A DNA stretch of 17,109 bases. Source: Bacillota bacterium (GTDB taxonomy: Bacteria; Bacillota; Clostridia; Oscillospirales; Oscillospiraceae). Below, in pieces: positions 13,710-17,109 of the stretch. The notes under the pieces were generated by a model. The model saw only the letters and a program-made list of their open reading frames with translations, made no database searches and was not told the origin of the DNA. Both the position numbers and the translations under genes were made by a program. Location: positions 1 to 17,109 of the forward strand of contig JAEXCS010000048.1 in assembly GCA_023402075.1 (NCBI GenBank). The letters are read 5' to 3'. Positions within the stretch are counted from its first letter, which is position 1. Each line of letters opens with the position of its first letter.

Positions 13710-14761
13710 TGATGAAAAAATTTTTGAGTCTTGTGTTGAGTCTGGCCATGACCGCCACCCTGCTGGCAGGCTGTGGCGCTCCCGCGTCCTCTGCTGCCGC
13801 AGGTTCCGCTGCTGCGGGCTCCGGGTCTGCTGTCTCCCTGAAAATTGCCACCACAGGCAATGAAAAGCATCAGTCCACCATTGCCGCACAGGCGTTTTCC
13901 GATAAGATCGCGGAACTGTCCGGCGGGCAAATCTCCGCCATGGTGTATCCCAACAGCCAGCTTGGCAGCGAGCGTGAAGCCGTGGAGGGGGTGCAGCTCG
14001 GATCGGTGGAAATGACGGTGGTCACCAGTGACGGCGCTCTGCCCAATTTTGTCCCCGAGACACAGGTCCTGTCCATCCCCTATATGTTTGAGACAAAGGA
14101 CGAGGCTTATTATGTGCTGGACAACTTTCTGCAGGACGAGCTGGCTCCCCAATTAGAGGCGCAGGGAATTAAGCATCTGGCTTTCTGCGAGTTGGGCTTC
14201 CGTTGCTTCACCAACAATAAGAAGGAGATCACCAGCGCCGCCGATCTGTCCGGCCTGTCCATCCGCGTGCAGGAGGCCACCATTTGGTTCGCACTGGCCG
14301 ATAGCCTGAACTTTATTGCCACGCCCATTTCCTTCAACGATTTGTACACCGCACTTCAGCAGGGCACTGTGGACGGACAGGAAAACCCCATCACCTCCAT
14401 TGCCACTTCCGCCTTTGACGAGGTGCAAAAGTATATGTGCCTGGACAACCACACCTACGGCGCCGAGAGCATTATCATGAACCTGAAGCTGTACAACAGT
14501 CTGACGCCCGAGCAGCAGGGGTGGGTGGATGAAGCGTCCGCTTACGCCAGAGACTATCAGCGCGAAAAGGTCAGCTCTATGGAGGCCGATTATCTCCAGC
14601 AGATCAAGGACAGCGGTGTGATCATCTGCGAAACCCCCGATATCAAGTCCTTTAAGGAAGCCACCGCCGACCTGTATACCCAAGACGACGTGGCGGCTCT
14701 GGTAGACCCCGCTTTGACCGAGGCTGTGATGGCGGCGGTGCAGGAGTCCCACAACGGATAA
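13709..14761 (+). CDS. dctP: TRAP transporter substrate-binding lipoprotein (DctP family)
   Basis: This 350-residue extracytoplasmic binding protein captures a carboxylate and hands it to the DctQM permease. Its signal peptide ends in lipobox LLAGC with C22 lipidated, followed by an Ala/Ser/Gly linker (23-42). Family motifs are KIATTGNEKHQS at the domain start, PNSQLGSEREAVEGVQLG (81-98), and LSGLSIRVQ (180-188) with R186, the usual carboxylate-binding arginine. R165 (GFR) and the conserved GTVDGQENP (219-227) are also present. GAAGAGGAG precedes the start, which overlaps the DUF2848 stop; a second in-frame ATG follows directly. The real ligand is unknown, but an organic acid is expected. Confidence 0.94.
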   Translation: MMKKFLSLVLSLAMTATLLAGCGAPASSAAAGSAAAGSGSAVSLKIATTGNEKHQSTIAAQAFSDKIAELSGGQISAMVYPNSQLGSEREAVEGVQLGSVEMTVVTSDGALPNFVPETQVLSIPYMFETKDEAYYVLDNFLQDELAPQLEAQGIKHLAFCELGFRCFTNNKKEITSAADLSGLSIRVQEATIWFALADSLNFIATPISFNDLYTALQQGTVDGQENPITSIATSAFDEVQKYMCLDNHTYGAESIIMNLKLYNSLTPEQQGWVDEASAYARDYQREKVSSMEADYLQQIKDSGVIICETPDIKSFKEATADLYTQDDVAALVDPALTEAVMAAVQESHNG

Positions 14762-14778
14762 AAGCAACTTTGACCTGT

Positions 14779-14811
14779 GGAATCGGCTGCCCAAATGGGG
14801 CAGCCGATTCC
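14779..14811 (+). other. Intercistronic stem-loop between dctP and dctQ
   Basis: GGAATCGGCTGCCC (14779-14792) is perfectly complementary to GGGCAGCCGATTCC (14798-14811), loop AAATG. The next bases (GGCGGGTCCC) are not a T-run, so it is not a full terminator. It likely stabilises the upstream dctP message or partly attenuates transcription. Confidence 0.75.
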
Positions 14812-14839
14812 GGCGGGTCCCTTTATAAAAGGAGAGAGT

Positions 14840-15319
14840 ATGAAGGCATTGAATCAAATAGTAGACAGACTGACTAAATTCGTCATGGGAATCAGCGCTG
14901 CCGCGGTGTTTGTAATCACCTTTGCGCAGGTCCTGTGCCGGTATGTCTTGAAATCCCCGCTTCCGTGGAGCACAGACATCCTGCGTCTTTCTTTTACGTA
15001 TCTGGTGTTCTGGGGTGCGGCGTGGTGCGTTCGGGAAAAGGGAAACCTAAACGTAGACGTGGTGCTGACAGCAATGCCGGTTAAAATGCGGAAATCCACT
15101 GAACTGCTGATCAATATGATTCTGTGCGCCTTTTTTATATTTCTGATGGTGTACGGCGGCCAGTTTGCAAAGAGTGGTCTTTCCCAGTCCACCTCCTATC
15201 TGCCTATCCCCATGACGGTCTATTACGCCAGCATTCCCTCTGCGGCGCTGGTGATGCTGTTCTACATGGTGCAGATTCTGGCGGGACAGATCCGCGATTT
15301 TAACGGAAAGGATGCCTGA
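14840..15319 (+). CDS. dctQ: TRAP transporter small permease (DctQ family)
   Basis: The protein is 159 residues when started at ATG 14840, which directly follows GGAGAGAG. An earlier in-frame ATG at 14777 would add 21 residues encoded through the hairpin and lacks a ribosome site, so it is rejected. Four membrane spans are visible (about 14-32, 48-66, 90-110 and 126-147), with the family-typical WSTDILRLSFTYLVFWGAAW (46-65) followed by GNLNVDVV. It pairs with DctM to form the sodium-coupled transporter. Confidence 0.92.
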   Translation: MKALNQIVDRLTKFVMGISAAAVFVITFAQVLCRYVLKSPLPWSTDILRLSFTYLVFWGAAWCVREKGNLNVDVVLTAMPVKMRKSTELLINMILCAFFIFLMVYGGQFAKSGLSQSTSYLPIPMTVYYASIPSAALVMLFYMVQILAGQIRDFNGKDA

Positions 15320-15322
15320 GAA

Positions 15323-16591
15323 ATGATTTTTATTCTACTGTTGTTTGTCCTGTTTTTAGTGGGCATTCCCATCTGTTTTTCTTTGGGACTGGTTTCCCTG
15401 TTTGGAATCATGCAGGGTGGCTACCCGCTGACGGTGGTTGTTCAGCGCATGTTTACCGGCATCGACAGCACGGCGCTCATCGCCATCCCGCTGTTTATTC
15501 TGGCGGGCGGGTTGATGGTGCAGGGCGGCATTTCCAAGCGGATTGTAGACTTTGCGGACGCTTTGATCGGCCATCTGCCAAGCGGCCTTGCCATGGTCAG
15601 CATTCTGGCCTGTATGTTCTTTGCCGCCATCACCGGTTCCGCCATTGCTGCCACCGCCGCCATCGGCGGAATTATGATTCCCATTATGGAAAAGAAGGGG
15701 TATGAGAATACTTTTTCCGCGCCGCTGCTGGCCTGCGGAGGCTCCATCGGCCCGATCATTCCTCCGTCCATTCCGCTGCTGCTGTATGGAACTATGGCTG
15801 GTGTGAGCGTGGGAAAACTGTTTATCGGCGGCTTTGTTCCCGGCATCATCATGGGTGTGGGCCTGATGATTTACAGCTATGTCGTGGGAAAAAAGCGGAA
15901 CTATGTGGGACGCGAAAAGCGGGCTTCCACCAGAGAAATTGTCAAAACCGGCAAGGATGCGCTGCTGGCCTTGATTATGCCCATCATCATCATTGGCGGC
16001 ATTCTTTCCGGCATTTTTACAGCCACCGAATCCGGCGCCATCGCCTGTGCGTACGCGCTGGTTCTGGGCCTGTTCGTTTACAGAGAGCTGAAGCTGAAGG
16101 ACCTGTTCGCTCTGTTTGTAGACTGCGCCAAGTCCACGGGTCAGGTGCTGGTCGTGGTGGCCTGCGCCAGTCTCTTTACATGGGTCATCACCGTGGCGCA
16201 GGTTCCTCAGACGGTCAGTGCATTCCTCTCCTCCACCATCAGCAACAAATATCTTATGCTGCTGGTCATCAATATCGTGCTGCTGATCGCGGGTACGTTT
16301 ATTGACACGACCAGTGCGCTGGTCATCTTCACCCCGCTGTTTTTGCCGCTGGTGCAGGCCATGGGCATTGATTTGATTCACTTTGGTCTGGTGATGGCGG
16401 TGAATCTGACCATTGGTATGTGCACGCCGCCCTTGGGCGTCTGCCTGTTTGTGTCCGGCTCCATTGCAAAGGTGAGCCTGAAGCAGCAGATGCGGGATTT
16501 GGTTCCAATGCTGGAAGTATTGCTGGTGGTGCTGTTGATTATCACCTATATTCCGTGGACGGTGACCTTCTTCCCGAATCTGTTCGGTTAA
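15323..16591 (+). CDS. dctM: TRAP transporter large permease (DctM family)
   Basis: The 422-residue membrane protein has about twelve spans, the normal size for DctM. Family signatures include GIPICFSLG at the start, FFAAITGSAIAATAAIGGIM, GGSIGPIIPPSIPLLLYGTM (about 137-156) and, near the end, MCTPPLGVCLFV. These form the two symmetric ion/substrate-binding hairpins. The ATG lies four bases past the dctQ stop, with AAGGATG inside the end of dctQ as ribosome site. It is the transport-active subunit using a sodium gradient and the last gene of the operon. Confidence 0.95.
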   Translation: MIFILLLFVLFLVGIPICFSLGLVSLFGIMQGGYPLTVVVQRMFTGIDSTALIAIPLFILAGGLMVQGGISKRIVDFADALIGHLPSGLAMVSILACMFFAAITGSAIAATAAIGGIMIPIMEKKGYENTFSAPLLACGGSIGPIIPPSIPLLLYGTMAGVSVGKLFIGGFVPGIIMGVGLMIYSYVVGKKRNYVGREKRASTREIVKTGKDALLALIMPIIIIGGILSGIFTATESGAIACAYALVLGLFVYRELKLKDLFALFVDCAKSTGQVLVVVACASLFTWVITVAQVPQTVSAFLSSTISNKYLMLLVINIVLLIAGTFIDTTSALVIFTPLFLPLVQAMGIDLIHFGLVMAVNLTIGMCTPPLGVCLFVSGSIAKVSLKQQMRDLVPMLEVLLVVLLIITYIPWTVTFFPNLFG

Positions 16592-16723
16592 TCAGCCCTT
16601 TTTCATAAATTTCCGGCGCTCGATATTCCAGGGGAAATTGTTGTGACAGTCGCAGTTGCAGATTGATTGATTTTATTAAAATATTCTCCTCCAAAATACG
16701 CAGCCTGTTCTCATCATGACAGC

Positions 16724-16766
16724 AGAGGGCGGGGCAAAACTATGTTTTGCCCCGCCCTCTATTTTA
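16724..16766. terminator. Bidirectional terminator between convergent genes
   Basis: AGAGGGCGGGGCAAAAC (16724-16740) and GTTTTGCCCCGCCCTCT (16744-16760) form a perfect 17-bp stem with a three-base loop TAT, followed by ATTTTAC. It separates the TRAP operon from the convergent gene that ends at 16798. The rest of the 16592-16723 spacer shows nothing recognisable. Confidence 0.92.
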
Positions 16767-16797
16767 CACTTCAAAAAATTTGGTTTGGCTTTGATGG

Positions 16798-17109
16798 TTA
16801 GTTTGCGGACTCGGCGTTAAACTGGTCCCACGCAAAGTCAACGGAGATGACGGCCTTCTGCTTCTGAGTGTCCGCATCCACGTTGTCGGAATCGGCGTTG
16901 GCGGCAGTTCCGGTGGTATACGTGCCCGCAGCATCGGGGTCCATGGCCACGCCGATATAGAGGTCCATTCTACCCATGGGATCGCTGGCGGTCATCATCT
17001 TGTTCACTTCCGTCACGGTGGTCTCCTTCAAGGCACTCAGTCTGACAAAGGTTACGCCTCTGAGAGTAAAGGTTTCATCAGAGTTACCGCTCAACTTATA
17101 GATTTCCTT
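16798..17109 (-). CDS. Partial gene, unknown, C-terminal part only
   Basis: The frame is open from the window edge (K E I Y K L S G ...) to TAA at 16798, so at least 103 residues of a longer protein are seen and its start lies outside. The possible TTG start at 17094 is not needed. The visible part is rich in Thr, Ala and Asp, with no Cys and few basic residues, for example a GTYTTGTAANADSDNVDADT stretch (a flexible acidic linker). It then ends in ISVDFAWDQFNAESAN. This composition suits a secreted, cell-surface or phage structural protein, but no family is recognised. Confidence 0.6.
   Translation of the reverse strand, partial: KEIYKLSGNSDETFTLRGVTFVRLSALKETTVTEVNKMMTASDPMGRMDLYIGVAMDPDAAGTYTTGTAANADSDNVDADTQKQKAVISVDFAWDQFNAESAN

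Noticed and set aside
14777..14839. Upstream ATG start for dctQ
   Set aside because: The extra 21 residues are encoded by the intercistronic hairpin, and the only good ribosome site (GGAGAGAG) belongs to ATG 14840.
15356..16381. Long minus-strand open frame opposite dctM
   Set aside because: It is rich in His, Gln, Asn and Asp as expected from the antisense of a membrane protein gene; dctM is certain.
1..17109. CRISPR array or insertion sequence with terminal repeats
   Set aside because: No regularly spaced direct repeats and no intact transposase were seen; the only longer exact repeat found is the 17-bp operator pair.

Overview
The window looks like chromosomal DNA of a gut-type Firmicute, most likely an Oscillospiraceae/Ruminococcaceae-like Clostridium relative. 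This is inferred from strong GGAGG-type ribosome sites, 'MMKK...LxGC' lipoproteins with Ser/Ala-rich linkers, an MsmX/UgpC-type ATPase with a lysine/glutamate-rich N-terminal insert, and mid-range GC genes split by AT-rich spacers. No species call is possible from the sequence alone.

Region 1 (1-1666) is a tRNA-Ser(GCU) gene followed by accessory DNA. It holds two strong palindromic terminators, one AT-rich orphan gene for a single-membrane-span helical protein (554-1147), and a decayed, internally deleted serine-recombinase pseudogene (about 1246-1508). This looks like the stub of a former mobile element beside a tRNA gene.

Region 2 (1667-10420) is a complete cellobiose/cello-oligosaccharide module. 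A minus-strand operon runs LacI-type repressor, sugar-binding lipoprotein, two MalF/MalG-type permeases and an MsmX-like ATPase. A divergent plus-strand gene encodes a GH94 cellobiose phosphorylase. The 370-bp divergent spacer carries two identical 17-bp LacI-type operator candidates, each about 27 bp before one of the two start codons and each just downstream of a predicted promoter. The inferred pathway is binding and ATP-driven import of cellobiose, then intracellular phosphorolysis to glucose-1-phosphate and glucose.

Region 3 (10421-11214) is about 0.8 kb without a convincing gene but with several inverted repeats, ending in a predicted promoter and a structured leader for the next gene.

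Region 4 (11215-16766) is a second transport/catabolic module. A GntR/FCD regulator gene is followed by a separately promoted operon: nitrilase-superfamily (omega-amidase-like) hydrolase, DUF2848 protein, TRAP binding lipoprotein (DctP), DctQ and DctM. A perfect TTGGTATACCAA palindrome just after the operon's -10 box is the likely GntR-family operator. The cluster suggests uptake of an organic acid, perhaps an amide-bearing one, and its hydrolysis; the substrate is unknown and this is the least described system in the window. A 17-bp perfect hairpin ends the operon and separates it from a convergent, incomplete minus-strand gene (16798 to the window edge) of unknown, possibly surface-associated, function.

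Both transport operons carry a long hairpin directly after the binding-protein gene and before the first permease gene, a common device for making more binding protein than permease.
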